A DNA stretch of 63,077 bases from DASVLX01 sp036384655. GTDB taxonomy: Bacteria > Actinomycetota > Actinomycetes > Mycobacteriales > Pseudonocardiaceae. A program made the translations under genes and the position numbers. This document shows positions 8,552 through 16,355 of this stretch, piece after piece; position 1 is the stretch's first letter; each line of letters starts with the position of its first letter. Location of the stretch: positions 1-63,077 of the forward strand of contig DASVLX010000101.1 of NCBI GenBank assembly GCA_036384655.1, given 5' to 3'. Below the pieces are notes generated by a model that searched no databases, was not told the DNA's origin, and worked only from the letters and a program-made list of their open reading frames with translations.

Positions 8552-9640
8552 TCAGGACCCTGGCGGAGGTGCCGAGGGCGAGCCGGCTGGCATTGACACG
8601 TAGCAACCCTGCTCCGAATCCCAGGTGTAGGCCGTCCAACGGCCGGCATCGGCGGCGGCGAATCGGGCTCCCAGCGCCACGGCGATCGCCACCGGTCCGC
8701 TGAGAAAGATCGCATGCTGGCCGGTGCGGGCGGCCTCGGTCAGTCCTGCGTCCCGCCACAGCCGCCATGTCTGGGCCACCACTCCGGCGAAAGTCTCTTC
8801 GTCCTCAGCAAGAGTGCTGGCGGGATGACGCAGGCGAAGCACTGTGCCGATGCCATCGCGCCGACACGCGTCGAGCACCTGAGCACGAAACCCCTGACCT
8901 CGGTTCTGCAGGTCCACCGCCAGCGCGACCCTGGCTGGATCGCAGCCCGCGATCGACTCTCGCGGCTCCTCGACGAGTGGGCTCTCCGTCAGGTCCATAA
9001 CCTTCAGCGGCACAGCCGCGAAATAACCGGACGGCCATTTACCCTGATATACGGCGATCGCCGCCGGTTGCGTGTACCCGAGGCGAGCTCCCAACCGGAA
9101 TGCGGCATGCAGTCGCAAGGTTGGGAACAGGTCGACGCGGGTCACGGCCGGCACCAGTCGACGCGCCATGTCCAGCGCACCATGGACCTGATCAGCCATC
9201 AGGTCCACCACCACCGCGTCACTGTCATCACCAGCGAGCTGCCCGGCGACCCGCAGAGTCATACGAGAATGCTCTCGGCTGAAGTCCTCCGCAGCTTGAT
9301 CCAGTGAGCGGCCGTGACCCGCGCTCGGCGCGGAATCCAGGGCCGAGACCACGATTCCGACCTTCGGGCGCCGCCGTGACAGCCAGAACCCGAGAGTGAG
9401 CAGCGCCAGGCCCACCACGAACAGCACGATCATCCACCACGCGTTGGCGTCCGCTGCGAGCGTGTCGTGCGCAGCCTCGACGCCGAACCCGCTGGCCATC
9501 GCCCCGCCGACGGCGATGGGGACCGTGCCGTCTACGAGCACAGCGCCAAGTCCGTGTGGCCCCCTGTCGGGCGTTTGCCGTGCGGATACGGACAATTCGG
9601 GTATCCGTTCTGGTTCAAACTCTGTCGTCAAAATCCCCAC
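8552..9640 (-). CDS. Predicted membrane-anchored SAVED-domain protein, candidate cyclic-nucleotide-activated effector
   Basis: 362 residues from a GTG with only a weak ribosome site, so the exact start is uncertain. A hydrophobic helix at about 67-88 (WWMIVLFVVGLALLTLGFWL) is followed by a basic cluster; a weaker hydrophobic stretch lies at 31-52. Residues about 92-350 look like two related halves: the first ends LHAAFRLGARLGY...AIAVYQG...GYFAAVPL, the second PVAIAVALGARFAAADAG...AYTWDSEQGCYVSM. Tandem CARF-like halves ending in an alpha-helix with (A)xALG and a strand ending Tyr-x-x-x are what I expect of a SAVED domain. SAVED domains bind cyclic oligonucleotides in CBASS and in some type III CRISPR systems. 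It lies 103 bp upstream of cas10 on the same strand. A TM-SAVED protein would be expected to disturb the membrane when ligand binds; this is inference. No nuclease or protease motif is visible. Confidence 0.62.
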   Translation of the reverse strand: MGILTTEFEPERIPELSVSARQTPDRGPHGLGAVLVDGTVPIAVGGAMASGFGVEAAHDTLAADANAWWMIVLFVVGLALLTLGFWLSRRRPKVGIVVSALDSAPSAGHGRSLDQAAEDFSREHSRMTLRVAGQLAGDDSDAVVVDLMADQVHGALDMARRLVPAVTRVDLFPTLRLHAAFRLGARLGYTQPAAIAVYQGKWPSGYFAAVPLKVMDLTESPLVEEPRESIAGCDPARVALAVDLQNRGQGFRAQVLDACRRDGIGTVLRLRHPASTLAEDEETFAGVVAQTWRLWRDAGLTEAARTGQHAIFLSGPVAIAVALGARFAAADAGRWTAYTWDSEQGCYVSMPAGSPSAPPPGS

Positions 9641-9735
9641 CTCGTTCTGGGTTCCACACAGTAGTGACGGACGGCCAGGTGTGTGGGGCGTTTACGGGAC
9701 GACACGCCCGATCGGCCTAGAGGTGACAGGTGGGT

Positions 9736-10431
9736 TCAGCTCTCGGGACGCTCGACAGGCTCGGTGGGCTCGGCCGCAGGGGTGCGGGGTGCGATGCGGC
9801 GGTGCTCGACGGCCATCGTCTGGATGTCGGCGCCGCGGATGACCACGAAGCGGTAGGCGTCGGGCATCGGCGCCAGACGATTCGTGCCGGTCTTCGAGAA
9901 GAGCGGCCTGGTCAGCGCGATCTCCCGATCGGCCAGCGGCAGGTCGGCCGAGAAATGCAGCACCTGACCGACATAGACGACCCCGTCGTTCAGGCGCAGC
10001 CGCACAAACACCAGGTGGTGCTTCGGTTTCGGCTTCAGCACTGAGCTCCAGATGCTGACAGACCGGATCGTGTCACCGCCGCTCTTGGCGGACAGGATGA
10101 AATGCAGTGCCACGGCAGCGCCGTGCGCCAGTACCAGCTCGACCGCGATCGCGGCGAAGACGAGACCATAGTGTTCGGCGAGATAGGCCGTGCCACCCGT
10201 GATGAGTCCGGCCGGATCGGGAAGCCAGTTGGGCACGGCCAGGCGCACGAACAGCAGGATCGCGACCGCGAGCGCCGTGAAGGCAATGCTGCCGAATACC
10301 ACGCGGCCGGTCTCTTGAAACGCCGATTCGACATACCTGGCACGTCGACGTTGTTCGAGGAGGTCGAACAGGATGCCGGGCGATATGACGAACAGGAACA
10401 GCAGCAGCGCCAGCCAGGTACTGGGAACCAT
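9736..10431 (-). CDS. DUF6338-like membrane protein
   Basis: 231 residues. Three predicted membrane helices at about 5-24 (TWLALLLFLFVISPGILFDL), 45-66 and 88-113, then a soluble C-terminal domain from about 125 (FVRLRLNDGVVYVGQVLHFS...REIALTRPLF...RFVVIRGADIQTM) that looks like a small beta-barrel. The TWLAxLLF...PGxLFDLL opening recalls the actinobacterial DUF6338 family, whose function is unknown. It sits 95 bp upstream of the SAVED gene and 6 bp downstream of a small protein, all on one strand, so it may be co-transcribed with the CRISPR-associated block. Family assignment is from memory; the membrane topology is clearly visible. Confidence 0.65.
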   Translation of the reverse strand: MVPSTWLALLLFLFVISPGILFDLLEQRRRARYVESAFQETGRVVFGSIAFTALAVAILLFVRLAVPNWLPDPAGLITGGTAYLAEHYGLVFAAIAVELVLAHGAAVALHFILSAKSGGDTIRSVSIWSSVLKPKPKHHLVFVRLRLNDGVVYVGQVLHFSADLPLADREIALTRPLFSKTGTNRLAPMPDAYRFVVIRGADIQTMAVEHRRIAPRTPAAEPTEPVERPES

Positions 10432-10437
10432 CGCGGC

Positions 10438-10704
10438 CTAGCCGTCGTAGTCCGGCGGCGGCTTGAGATCGTCGTTGTCCTGGGTGTCGTTGGTATCCAG
10501 GAGGTTGAACGTCCCGTACGGTATGCCAACGCCACCGGGCGGCTCCACCGGACCGGTCACGTCCGCGGCGCCCACTACGTACGGCGGCGAGTCCAGCCCC
10601 TTTGTGACGGTCTCGGGCTTCTGCGGTTCCGGCTCGTGGCCGGTGTCCTCGGGCATGGCGACCCCCATGGCATCCGACTGATCGACGGTGTCCGTCCGGG
10701 TCAT
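10438..10704 (-). CDS. Small acidic proline-rich protein of unknown function
   Basis: 88 residues from the ATG at 10704. Acidic and rich in Pro, Asp and Thr, no Cys, no membrane segment (SPPYVVGAADVTGPVEPPGG, then a C-terminal DDLKPPPDYDG), so probably disordered. No clear Shine-Dalgarno precedes the start, and a later start at an internal Met is possible. It ends 6 bp before the DUF6338-like gene and is likely translated with it. I do not recognise a family. Confidence 0.5.
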   Translation of the reverse strand: MTRTDTVDQSDAMGVAMPEDTGHEPEPQKPETVTKGLDSPPYVVGAADVTGPVEPPGGVGIPYGTFNLLDTNDTQDNDDLKPPPDYDG

Positions 10705-10726
10705 CCTAAACCGAATTGGCCCGAAA

Positions 10727-10954
10727 TTACGACGCTCTCGCGGGCCGACCGTGCTGGTTGCGAATCTCATCCCGGACGACCGGGCGCATCGTGCTCGGCC
10801 GGGGTGAGTCCAGCGGGCTCTCACAGGGGCTGTTCTGGAACCGGTCGACATGCACGACCCGGCGGCCCTGCGGGTAGATTTCCACGTGGTGGGCCGGGAA
10901 TCCACAGTAGACGCACGGCATTCCGTACAGCGGATACGTTCTCTGCGGTGTCAT
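10727..10954 (-). CDS. Small protein with a possible zinc site
   Basis: 75 residues. The ATG at 10954 is preceded by AGGAG at 8-nt spacing. The N-terminal half, GMPCVYCGFPAHHVEIYP, has a Cys-x-x-Cys followed by a His pair and could bind a metal; the C-terminal half is Arg/Pro-rich. It begins 25 bp after the aldolase-like gene, so it may be the last gene of the hydrogenase operon or the first of the CRISPR-side block. No family recognised. Confidence 0.55.
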   Translation of the reverse strand: MTPQRTYPLYGMPCVYCGFPAHHVEIYPQGRRVVHVDRFQNSPCESPLDSPRPSTMRPVVRDEIRNQHGRPARAS

Positions 10955-10979
10955 GGCTGTTGCTCCTATCTCGCCGGCG

Positions 10980-12026
10980 TCAGGTCCGACCGCCGGCGAA
11001 ACTGGTGACGCGGTCGCGCTCCAGTGCCTCGATGGACAGGCCGGTCAGCGCGGCGGCGTTGGCGTGCACGCGATGGGCGAGGGCGCTCTGACCCGCGGCG
11101 ATCCGGTCGTCCCGGCCCTGCCAGGCGGCCAGCGCGGGATCGGTCAGTGCCCGCCCGAATGCGAAGGTGATCGGCCACGGGGCCCCGAATCGGGCCATCG
11201 CGCCGAGGTTTTCGGTTGCCCGCACGGCGGGTTGGCCGCCGGACAGGAAGGCGATCCCGGCGACATCGTCCGGGACGACATTGTGCAGGGTCCCAATCGT
11301 CGCCTTGGCGATCTGCTCGGGATCGGTGATCTCGCCGGACGTCCGCCCGGGCGCGACCATGTTGGGCATCAACACCATGGTGTCCCGCCGCACGCCGGCC
11401 TCGCGCAGTTCGCTGAACACGTCGATCAGCGTCACCGTGGTCGCCGCCGCGCAGGCCGCCATGGAGTGCGAACCGCCCATGAGCACCTCGGGCTCGACGA
11501 TCGGCACGATGCCCGCCTCCTGGCACAGCGCGGCATAACGACCCAGCGCGTGTGCGTTGGCGCGGCGCGCCCGTGAACTTGGCTTACCCTCGCCGATCAT
11601 GATAACCGCGCGCCATTTGGCGAATGTGGCGCCCAGCGCTGCGTACTCGGCGAGCCGTTCACGCAGCCCGTCCAGGCCCTCGGTGATCATCTCGCCGTTG
11701 GTGACGGCCAGCGGCCGGGGTCCGTTGTCGACCTTGACACCGGCCAGCATGCCGAGGTCCCGCAGCACGATCGGGAACGTCCGTCCATCCGATGTGGACT
11801 GCCGGAAGGTCTCGTCGCACATCACCACGCCGCTGATGCCCTCCGCCAGGCCCGACGTGGTGATCAGCAGTTCACGGTAGGCACACCGGTTGTCCTCGGT
11901 AGGCCTGATGCCGGCCCTGGCAAGCCTCGCGGACACCGCGGTGATGTTCTCGTCGGCGGCGAGGATGCCCTTCCCCTCGGCCATCAGAGCCGAGACGGTA
12001 CCGGTCATCGTGCAACGAACGGTCAC
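10980..12026 (-). CDS. Class I fructose-bisphosphate aldolase homologue lacking the Schiff-base lysine
   Basis: 348 residues, GTG start overlapping the previous stop (GTGA); an ATG lies six codons in. Family motifs are clear: GKGILAADENITA (Asp equivalent to rabbit D33), GVKVDNG (K107), TFAKWRAV (K146), PIVEPEVLM (E187), AFLSGGQ and FAFGRALTDPALAAW. The catalytic segment that reads LLKPNMV in working class I aldolases reads VLMPNMV here: the codon is ATG instead of a lysine codon, so the Schiff-base residue (rabbit K229) is missing. Canonical aldol cleavage is therefore unlikely, while substrate-binding residues remain. It ends the hydrogenase operon, coupled to the DUF6390-like gene. Its role there is unknown: it could be a ligand-binding or structural protein. 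Family call is firm; the loss of function is inferred. Confidence 0.85.
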   Translation of the reverse strand: MTVRCTMTGTVSALMAEGKGILAADENITAVSARLARAGIRPTEDNRCAYRELLITTSGLAEGISGVVMCDETFRQSTSDGRTFPIVLRDLGMLAGVKVDNGPRPLAVTNGEMITEGLDGLRERLAEYAALGATFAKWRAVIMIGEGKPSSRARRANAHALGRYAALCQEAGIVPIVEPEVLMGGSHSMAACAAATTVTLIDVFSELREAGVRRDTMVLMPNMVAPGRTSGEITDPEQIAKATIGTLHNVVPDDVAGIAFLSGGQPAVRATENLGAMARFGAPWPITFAFGRALTDPALAAWQGRDDRIAAGQSALAHRVHANAAALTGLSIEALERDRVTSFAGGRT

Positions 12027-12856
12027 GTCTTACTCTCCTCTTCGCGCCGATCCTCACGATCTCCCGCCAGACGCTGGTTGGTGGCGTCCAACTGGGCCAG
12101 GGTCGACCGGCGCAGCATGTCCACCTGATCGTCGGACAACCGGTCGGTGGCCCAGTCCCAGTGCAGCGCCACCCGCTCGCCCGGCCTGACGTCACCGAGG
12201 AAGCTCAGGCCGTCGACGCGCAGCGCGACGTTCTCGATACTCGGTTCGGCCAGTTGCAGTGTCTTCCCGGTCCAGGTCAGCCGCCGGCTGCGGACGTCGA
12301 TCCGGTCGGCGTCCACCGCGACGACGGTGCCCCACCGGATGCGGCAGTTGTCCAGCACGCTCAGCGGCTGCTCCCACATGGTCGGGCCGAGCAGCCGCGA
12401 CCACGGGTACACGCCGAACACGTGGAAGCAGTGGTTGGGCGCGGCCTCACCGAGGATGGCCGGGGTGAGGTGCTTCCAGTAGTGGCCGGCCTGCGGACCG
12501 ATGGTGGCCAGCAGCGCCTCGCCGAACTCCCGCCTGTCGACCTTGTCGGCGACGCCGCCGCCGAGCCAGTAGGCCTCGACGACACGCAGGTCGAGTGGAT
12601 CGTCGATGCCGGCCAGCCTGGCGAGGATCACCAGATACGGCCAGGCGCCATGAAAGCGGCGGGCCAGTGCCCGGACATCCTCGGGTTGAATATCGGCGGT
12701 GATATCGGTATCGCCATACCGGAGCACCGCGCCGGAATCGTTCGGCCCGCAGTAGCCGAGCTTGTTGGGCGCGTAGGCATAGCGCGCGAACATTCGCGCG
12801 CCCGCCCGCACGCCGGCGAGACCGTCGGTCAGACAGTCGGGATCCGGCGTGTTCAT
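12023..12856 (-). CDS. DUF6390-like hydrogenase-cluster protein
   Basis: 277 residues, start at 12856 overlapping the hypD stop (ATGA). The N-terminus reads GARMFARYAYAPNKLGYCGP, then HVFGVYPWSRLLG in the middle and a short charged C-terminus. There are no recognisable catalytic motifs and no membrane helix. I associate this GARxFARYAYxPNxLGYCGP opening with DUF6390, a family of unknown function that tends to occur next to actinobacterial uptake hydrogenases. Tight coupling to hypD suggests a part in hydrogenase maturation or use. Function unknown. Confidence 0.7.
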   Translation of the reverse strand: MNTPDPDCLTDGLAGVRAGARMFARYAYAPNKLGYCGPNDSGAVLRYGDTDITADIQPEDVRALARRFHGAWPYLVILARLAGIDDPLDLRVVEAYWLGGGVADKVDRREFGEALLATIGPQAGHYWKHLTPAILGEAAPNHCFHVFGVYPWSRLLGPTMWEQPLSVLDNCRIRWGTVVAVDADRIDVRSRRLTWTGKTLQLAEPSIENVALRVDGLSFLGDVRPGERVALHWDWATDRLSDDQVDMLRRSTLAQLDATNQRLAGDREDRREEESKT

Positions 12857-13986
12857 CGCTCCGCCGATCGCCCGACCAGTTCCGCCGCCTCGCGGTGCAT
12901 CCGGCCGAAGTTGTAGTACGCCGCGCAGGCTCCCTCCGAGGAAACCATGCAGGTGCCGATCGGGGTTTCCGGCGTGCAGGCGGTGCCGAACACCTTGCAC
13001 TGCCACGGCTTGATGGCGCCCTTGAGTACCTCACCGCACTGGCACGCCTTCGGGTCGGCGACCCGGATACCGGGCATGTCGAACCGCAGTTCCGCGTCGA
13101 ACTCCTGGTATTCCTCGCTGACCTTGAGCCCGCTCTGCGCGATGAATCCGAGCCCGCGCCACTCGAAACGCGGACGCGGTGCGAACACCCGGTCCATCAA
13201 CGCCAGCGCGGCCGGATTGCCCTCGTCCCGCACCACCCGCACATACTGGTTCTCCACCTCGCAGCGTCCCTCGCGGATCTGCCGCAGCAGCATGGCGACC
13301 GAGGCGAGAATGTCCAGCGGCTCGAAGCCCGCGACCACGATCGGTTTGCCGTATTCCTCGGGAATGAACCGGTACGGCCGGGTTCCGACGATGGTGGACA
13401 CGTGACCCGGTCCGATGAACCCGGAAAGCCGCAGGTCAGGCGAGTCGAGGATGGCCCTCAACGGCGGCACGATCGTGACGTGGTTGCAGAAGATGCTGAA
13501 GTTGGTCAGGCCCAGTTCCTTCGCCCGGACCAGGGTGACGGCGGTCGACGGCGCGGTGGTCTCGAATCCGACGGCGAAGAAAACGACATGCTTGTCCGGA
13601 TTGGCCACCGCGATCCGCAGCGCGTCCAGCGGCGAGTACACGAAACGGACATCGGCACCCCGCGCCTTGGCGTCCAGCAGGCTGCCCTTGGTGCCGGGCA
13701 CCCGCATCATGTCGCCGAACGACGTGAAGATGACATTGGGCCGTTCCGCCAACCACATGGCGTCGTCCACCCGGCCCATCGGAATCACGCATACCGGGCA
13801 ACCCGGGCCGTGCACGAGTTCCACCGATTCGGGCAGCAGATGTTCCAGGCCGTGCCGGTAGATCGTGTGCGTGTGGCCCCCGCACACCTCCATGAACTTG
13901 TAATGGCCCCCGTCCGCCAGTTCGGTAATGGCGGATACCAGCTCGCGCGCGGCGGCGGGGTCGCGAAATTCGTCGATGAATCGCAT
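12853..13986 (-). CDS. hypD: Hydrogenase maturation protein HypD
   Basis: 377 residues, the usual HypD length. It helps build the Fe(CN)2CO unit of [NiFe]-hydrogenase with HypC and HypE. Visible signatures: MEVCGGHTHTIYRHGL, HGPGCPVCVIPMG, FAVGFETTAPSTA, GFIGPGHVSTIVG, and the C-terminal cysteine set (ACQCGEVLKGAIKPWQCKVFGTACTPE) that holds the [4Fe-4S] cluster. A GAAGGA-type ribosome site sits 6-7 nt before the ATG. Cytoplasmic, in the middle of the hydrogenase operon. Confidence 0.97.
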   Translation of the reverse strand: MRFIDEFRDPAAARELVSAITELADGGHYKFMEVCGGHTHTIYRHGLEHLLPESVELVHGPGCPVCVIPMGRVDDAMWLAERPNVIFTSFGDMMRVPGTKGSLLDAKARGADVRFVYSPLDALRIAVANPDKHVVFFAVGFETTAPSTAVTLVRAKELGLTNFSIFCNHVTIVPPLRAILDSPDLRLSGFIGPGHVSTIVGTRPYRFIPEEYGKPIVVAGFEPLDILASVAMLLRQIREGRCEVENQYVRVVRDEGNPAALALMDRVFAPRPRFEWRGLGFIAQSGLKVSEEYQEFDAELRFDMPGIRVADPKACQCGEVLKGAIKPWQCKVFGTACTPETPIGTCMVSSEGACAAYYNFGRMHREAAELVGRSAER

Positions 13987-14020
13987 CGGGTGGTCCTTCT
14001 CGTGGTGGTGGTGGAAGGCG

Positions 14021-14063
14021 CGTCAGTTGATCGCCGAAGTCAGTTGATCACGCGTCAGTTGAT
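14021..14063. repeat. Triplicated 11-bp motif at the 3' end of hypC
   Basis: GTCAGTTGATC occurs at 14021-14031, 14038-14048 and 14053-14063. On the coding strand it is GATCAACTGAC, and the copy at 14053-14063 contains the last Asn codon and stop of hypC; the other two lie just beyond the stop. It looks like a tandem duplication of the end of the gene. A similar pattern is seen at the end of hhyL. Confidence 0.8.
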
Positions 14064-14327
14064 CGCCGTCGTGTCGAATGCCTGGAGTTCGTCCTGATAG
14101 GGCTGTCCGAGCCGGCGCATGGCCGCGAGGGTCATCGCCGCCTCGTTCTCGTCGATCTTCGCGAGGGCGAATCCGACATGCACGAGCACCCAGTCGCCGG
14201 GTTGTACGCCCTCACCGGCGATCAGCCGCACACTGATGCTCCGTTTGACACCACTGACGTCCACCTTGGCGAGGTCCTGGTCGGTGTCGATCATCTCCAC
14301 GACCTGGCCGGGAATTCCCAGACACAT
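14055..14327 (-). CDS. hypC: HypC-family hydrogenase maturation chaperone (second copy)
   Basis: 90 residues beginning MCLGIPGQVVEM. The N-terminal Cys2 exposed after Met removal is the ligand HypC uses to carry the Fe(CN)2CO group with HypD. VSGVKRSISVRLIAGEGVQPGDWVLVHVGFALAKID is the remaining OB-fold core with the typical GDWVLVHVGFA strand. AAAGGAG lies 12 nt upstream of the ATG. It is the third HypC-type protein in this operon, between hypE and hypD. Confidence 0.93.
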   Translation of the reverse strand: MCLGIPGQVVEMIDTDQDLAKVDVSGVKRSISVRLIAGEGVQPGDWVLVHVGFALAKIDENEAAMTLAAMRRLGQPYQDELQAFDTTAIN

Positions 14328-14346
14328 GGCTTTCGGGGCTCCTTTC

Positions 14347-15438
14347 TCAGCAGATCCGCGGCAGGGGGTCGCCGACCAGCATGTCCACGATGCGAGTGCT
14401 ACCGAAGCCGGTGCGCATGGCCACCGTCGACGCCGGCTCCTCGACGATCTCGCCGATCATCGCCGCCGCCTCGCCGAGCGGGTGCTCCCGCAGGGCCGCC
14501 AGCGCCGCGTCCGCCTCGTCCTCGGCCACGACGGCGATCAGCTTGCCCTCGTTGGCCACGTAGATCGGGTCGATGCCGAGCATCTCGCAGGCGCCCTGCA
14601 CCTCGGCCCGCACCGGCAACGCCGGCTCGTCCAGCACCACGCCGAGCTTGGTGGCCTGGGCGAGTTCGTTGGCCACGGTGCCGAGGCCGCCGCGGGTGGG
14701 GTCGCGCATCCACCGGGTGGACGGCGCCGCCGCCAGCAGATCCTCCACCAGGCCGTTCAGTGGCGCGGTGTCCGAGTTGATGTCGGACTCGATGGCGAGG
14801 TCGCCGCGGGCGAGCATGACGGCCATGCCGTGGTCGCCGAGGGTGCCGGAGACCAGCACCCTGTCGCCCGGCCGCACCTTGTCGGCGCCGAGTTTCCGGC
14901 CGCTCGGGATCAGCCCGACCCCGGCGGTGGTGATGAACAGCCCGTCGGCGGCACCACGGGCGACGACCTTGGTGTCGCCAGTGACGATGCTGACACCGGC
15001 GTTGGCGGCAGCCTCCGCCATGTCCGCGACGATCAGCCGCAGATCGTCGATCGAGAAGCCCTCCTCGATCACGAACGCGGCGGAGATCCAGGACGGCTGG
15101 GCGCCCATCATGGCGATGTCGTTGACGGTGCCGTGCACCGCGAGGTGGCCGATCGAGCCGCCCGGGAACCGCATCGGCTTGACCACGAACGAGTCGGTGG
15201 AGAACGCCAGCGACTCGCCGGAGGGCAGCGGCAGGACCGCGCCGTCGCCGAGGGATTCCAGGGCGGGGTTGCGGAACGCCTCCACGAACACCGCGTCCAC
15301 CAGCGCCGCGGACGCCTTGCCGCCGGCTCCGTGCGCGGAGGTCACGTGATCGTCCAGCAACCGGGGACGTCGCTTGCGGAACGAGTCGATCCTGGCGAGC
15401 ACCTCGTCCTCACCGAAGATCCGTCCCACCACAGTCAT
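14347..15438 (-). CDS. hypE: Hydrogenase maturation protein HypE
   Basis: 363 residues. HypE dehydrates a thiocarbamoyl group on its C-terminal Cys to thiocyanate, the cyanide donor for the Fe centre. Visible: HGAGGKASAALVDAVF, PSGESLAFSTDSFVVKP, GTVNDIAMMGA, GDTKVV, TRGGLGTVANELA, and the C-terminal GDPLPRIC ending in the modified cysteine, which is intact. The ATG at 15438 overlaps the previous stop. Belongs to the AIRS/PurM-like ATP-binding superfamily. Confidence 0.97.
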   Translation of the reverse strand: MTVVGRIFGEDEVLARIDSFRKRRPRLLDDHVTSAHGAGGKASAALVDAVFVEAFRNPALESLGDGAVLPLPSGESLAFSTDSFVVKPMRFPGGSIGHLAVHGTVNDIAMMGAQPSWISAAFVIEEGFSIDDLRLIVADMAEAAANAGVSIVTGDTKVVARGAADGLFITTAGVGLIPSGRKLGADKVRPGDRVLVSGTLGDHGMAVMLARGDLAIESDINSDTAPLNGLVEDLLAAAPSTRWMRDPTRGGLGTVANELAQATKLGVVLDEPALPVRAEVQGACEMLGIDPIYVANEGKLIAVVAEDEADAALAALREHPLGEAAAMIGEIVEEPASTVAMRTGFGSTRIVDMLVGDPLPRIC

Positions 15439-16094
15439 CAGTTTTCCTCCTCGCAGGGCAGCTTGGTGATGGCCGAGCCGGCATGCACGAGCACCAGATC
15501 GCCGGCCTCGACGGGGTGCACCAACAGCGCGTCGATCAGTTCCTGGCCCGTCGCGGTGCGGACCAACGCCCGGCCGTCACCGCTCGGGTCGGGTGCGATC
15601 ACCTCTCCAAGCCGACCCTCGTCGCTGCAGGTCACGCACACCTCAGCGGTGCAGGCGGCCGGTTCGGGTGGGAGCTGGCCGGGTTGGTCCAGCCACCGTT
15701 GGGCCTGTTCCCAGAGCTGATAGTAGATGGCGGCCGGGTCGGTACCGGCGCCGTCGCCGATCCACAGCACGTGATCGGCGGAGCCGGCCGGCGGGCGAGT
15801 GCCGTGGCCGATCCAGATCGTGGTGGCGCCCCAGGCCGGGGCGCGGCGCAGGACGGACCGCACCGCCGGGTCGTCGGTGCCGTCGACCGCGACGATCAGG
15901 TCGCCGGCTCGAACGCACCCACGGGCCACCGACACCGGATCGGCACCAATGAGACGCTGGGCATGTGGGAGATCCGCCGGCCCCAGGCACCACAGCGCGG
16001 CGTCCGCGGTGAGCCGGCGCGCCACGGTCACCGCGGCGGCGGCCACGTCATCGGCGAGTGCCTGAGCGAGCACCCCGGTCACTGCCTCGCTCAT
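15438..16094 (-). CDS. SIS-like domain fused to a HypC-type domain
   Basis: 218 residues. Residues 1-140 look like a sugar-isomerase (SIS/GmhA-like) fold: AAVTVARRLTADAALWCLG, GDLIVAVDGTDDPAVRSVLRRAPAWGATTIWIGHG, then DHVLWIGDG, without the obvious catalytic residues of phosphoheptose isomerase. Residues about 148-218 are HypC-like: EVCVTCSDEGRLGEVI...ATGQELIDALLVHPVEAGDLVLVHAGSAITKL. In normal HypC the functional Cys is residue 2; here it is internal, so it cannot be the free N-terminal Cys. Such fusions occur in actinobacterial hydrogenase operons to my knowledge. The start overlaps the hypC stop (ATGA). Role likely scaffold or carrier in maturation; uncertain. Confidence 0.75.
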   Translation of the reverse strand: MSEAVTGVLAQALADDVAAAAVTVARRLTADAALWCLGPADLPHAQRLIGADPVSVARGCVRAGDLIVAVDGTDDPAVRSVLRRAPAWGATTIWIGHGTRPPAGSADHVLWIGDGAGTDPAAIYYQLWEQAQRWLDQPGQLPPEPAACTAEVCVTCSDEGRLGEVIAPDPSGDGRALVRTATGQELIDALLVHPVEAGDLVLVHAGSAITKLPCEEEN

Positions 16095-16354
16095 CCCGCA
16101 CCGCCCGGCGTGATCGGCGTGTCGACGTCGATGAGCTCGAAGTCACGCATCAACCGCAGGGTCTCCTGCGCGGCCTGCTCGTCCACCCTGGTCAACGCGA
16201 AGCCGGCGTGCACGATCGTGTAGTCGCCGATCTCCAGGTCGGGCAGGTACGCCAGGCACACCTTGCGGGTCTCACCCGGATAGTCCACGTTCGCCATCCT
16301 GGTTCCGCTCTCTTCCCAGATCTCGGCGATGCGGCCGGGAATGCCCAGACACAT
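16091..16354 (-). CDS. hypC: Hydrogenase maturation chaperone HypC
   Basis: 87 residues, MCLGIPGRIAEIWEESG at the N-terminus with the essential Cys2, and YLPDLEIGDYTIVHAGFALTRVDE as the OB-fold core. It carries the Fe(CN)2CO precursor between HypD and the large subunit. Directly downstream of hypF (1 bp gap) and overlapping the next gene. Confidence 0.95.
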   Translation of the reverse strand: MCLGIPGRIAEIWEESGTRMANVDYPGETRKVCLAYLPDLEIGDYTIVHAGFALTRVDEQAAQETLRLMRDFELIDVDTPITPGGAG

Positions 16355-16355
16355 G

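Noticed and set aside
8552..9640. CBASS system based on the SAVED-like protein
   Set aside because: No CD-NTase, Cap2/Cap3 or HORMA genes are in the window; Cas10 is the nearer candidate source of a cyclic nucleotide.
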